15,497 bases of DNA, from positions 81,046 through 96,542 of the forward strand of contig DADR01000024.1 in the NCBI GenBank assembly GCA_002495055.1, written 5' to 3'. Origin of the DNA: Methanoregula sp. UBA247. Its GTDB lineage: Archaea; Halobacteriota; Methanomicrobia; Methanomicrobiales; Methanospirillaceae. The notes under the pieces are model-generated. The model did no database searches and was not told the origin of the DNA. It was given only the letters and a program-made list of their open reading frames with translations. Below, one piece after another: positions 15,178 through 15,497 of the stretch (positions within the stretch are counted from its first letter, which is position 1; every line of letters begins with the position of its first letter). The translations under genes were made by a program, and so were the position numbers.

Positions 15178-15497
15178 ATCACTCCTGCGCGAAGGCACCG
15201 GGATTATCTTTGGATATCCCGGGGGAGTGGTGTTGCCGATCTATGATGAACTCTATGATTCACCATTACGGCACCTCCTTGTACGGCACGAACAGGCAGC
15301 AGCGCATGCCGCAGACGGGTATGCACGGGCAAGCGGTCGTGTAGGAGTATGCCTCGCAACCTCAGGTCCCGGTGCATGTAACCTTGTCACCGGCATTGCC
15401 ACATCATACATGGACTCCACGCCGGTAGTTGCAATCACCGGCCAGGTGCCGACAAATCTGTTGGGAAATGATGCGTTCCAGGAGTCGGATATCACCG
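15149..15497 (+). CDS. ilvB: Acetolactate synthase large subunit, partial (3' end beyond window)
   Basis: The enzyme joins two pyruvates, or pyruvate and 2-oxobutanoate, using thiamine diphosphate in the first common step of valine, leucine and isoleucine synthesis. Only the first 116 residues of a protein usually near 560 are present. They include the N-terminal ThDP-enzyme domain with FGYPGGVVLPIYDEL (21-35), the catalytic Glu48 in RHEQAAAHAADGYAR (46-60), TSGPGACNLVTGIA (71-84) and DSTPVVAITGQVP (89-101). The ATG at 15149 lies behind a strong ribosome site, GAGGGA, and overlaps the upstream synthase by 29 bases. A small regulatory subunit (ilvN) would be expected downstream, outside the window. 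Confidence 0.96.
   Translation, partial: MKTGAKILVESLLREGTGIIFGYPGGVVLPIYDELYDSPLRHLLVRHEQAAAHAADGYARASGRVGVCLATSGPGACNLVTGIATSYMDSTPVVAITGQVPTNLLGNDAFQESDIT

Noticed and set aside
14679..15182. 167-residue open frame on the minus strand
   Set aside because: It lies opposite the regulatory domain of the CimA/LeuA gene and shows a Ser/Ala/Ile-rich shadow composition.
1..15497. CRISPR arrays, insertion sequences, prophage or defence genes
   Set aside because: No regularly spaced direct repeats, transposase or integrase motifs, or defence-type domains were seen on either strand. Nearly all space is explained by housekeeping or metabolic genes.

Overview
The window reads as a chromosomal segment of a methanogenic euryarchaeon, most likely of the Methanomicrobiales (Methanoregula/Methanosphaerula/Methanospirillum-like). 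This is inferred from several features. The RNase P RNA is of archaeal type. The archaeosine genes come as a split TgtA/ArcS pair. There is a protein resembling the methanogen-restricted UPF0305/DUF2115 family. TATA-like boxes and T-rich terminators are archaeal in style, and GTG/TTG starts are frequent. Nothing here looks like an insertion sequence, prophage, CRISPR array or defence island.

Layout. (1) Positions 1 to about 246 on the minus strand hold most of the RNase P RNA; its 3' end lies off the left edge. A gene-free stretch of about 330 bases follows, with candidate promoters and a bulged hairpin. (2) From 578 to 4266 on the plus strand are an AMMECR1-family gene, tgtA and arcS. The last two make archaeosine in tRNA: TgtA inserts preQ0 at G15 and ArcS modifies it. 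(3) From about 4423 to 7261 is a compact pntAA-pntAB-pntB operon for a three-subunit proton-translocating NAD(P) transhydrogenase. It is somewhat GC-richer than its neighbours and unexpected in a methanogen. A T9 tract follows it. (4) From 12699 down to 7426 on the minus strand is a polyphosphate operon: ppk1, a CHAD-HD fusion and a ppx/gppA-family exopolyphosphatase with its own HD domain. The three genes overlap one another slightly. Upstream, with its own promoter and terminator, is the DUF2115-like gene. (5) From 13663 to the right edge on the plus strand begins a branched-chain amino acid operon: a citramalate/isopropylmalate synthase overlapping the start of an acetolactate synthase large subunit that is cut by the window end.

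How the genes relate. The polyphosphate block would make polyphosphate (Ppk1), bind it (CHAD) and degrade it (Ppx). The HD domain on the CHAD protein looks like a paralogue of the C-terminal domain of the adjacent Ppx, and this is the most interesting feature of the window. The transhydrogenase would couple NADH/NADPH balance to the ion gradient. Its proton-channel histidine appears to sit in PntAB rather than PntB, as in the Thermus-type enzyme.
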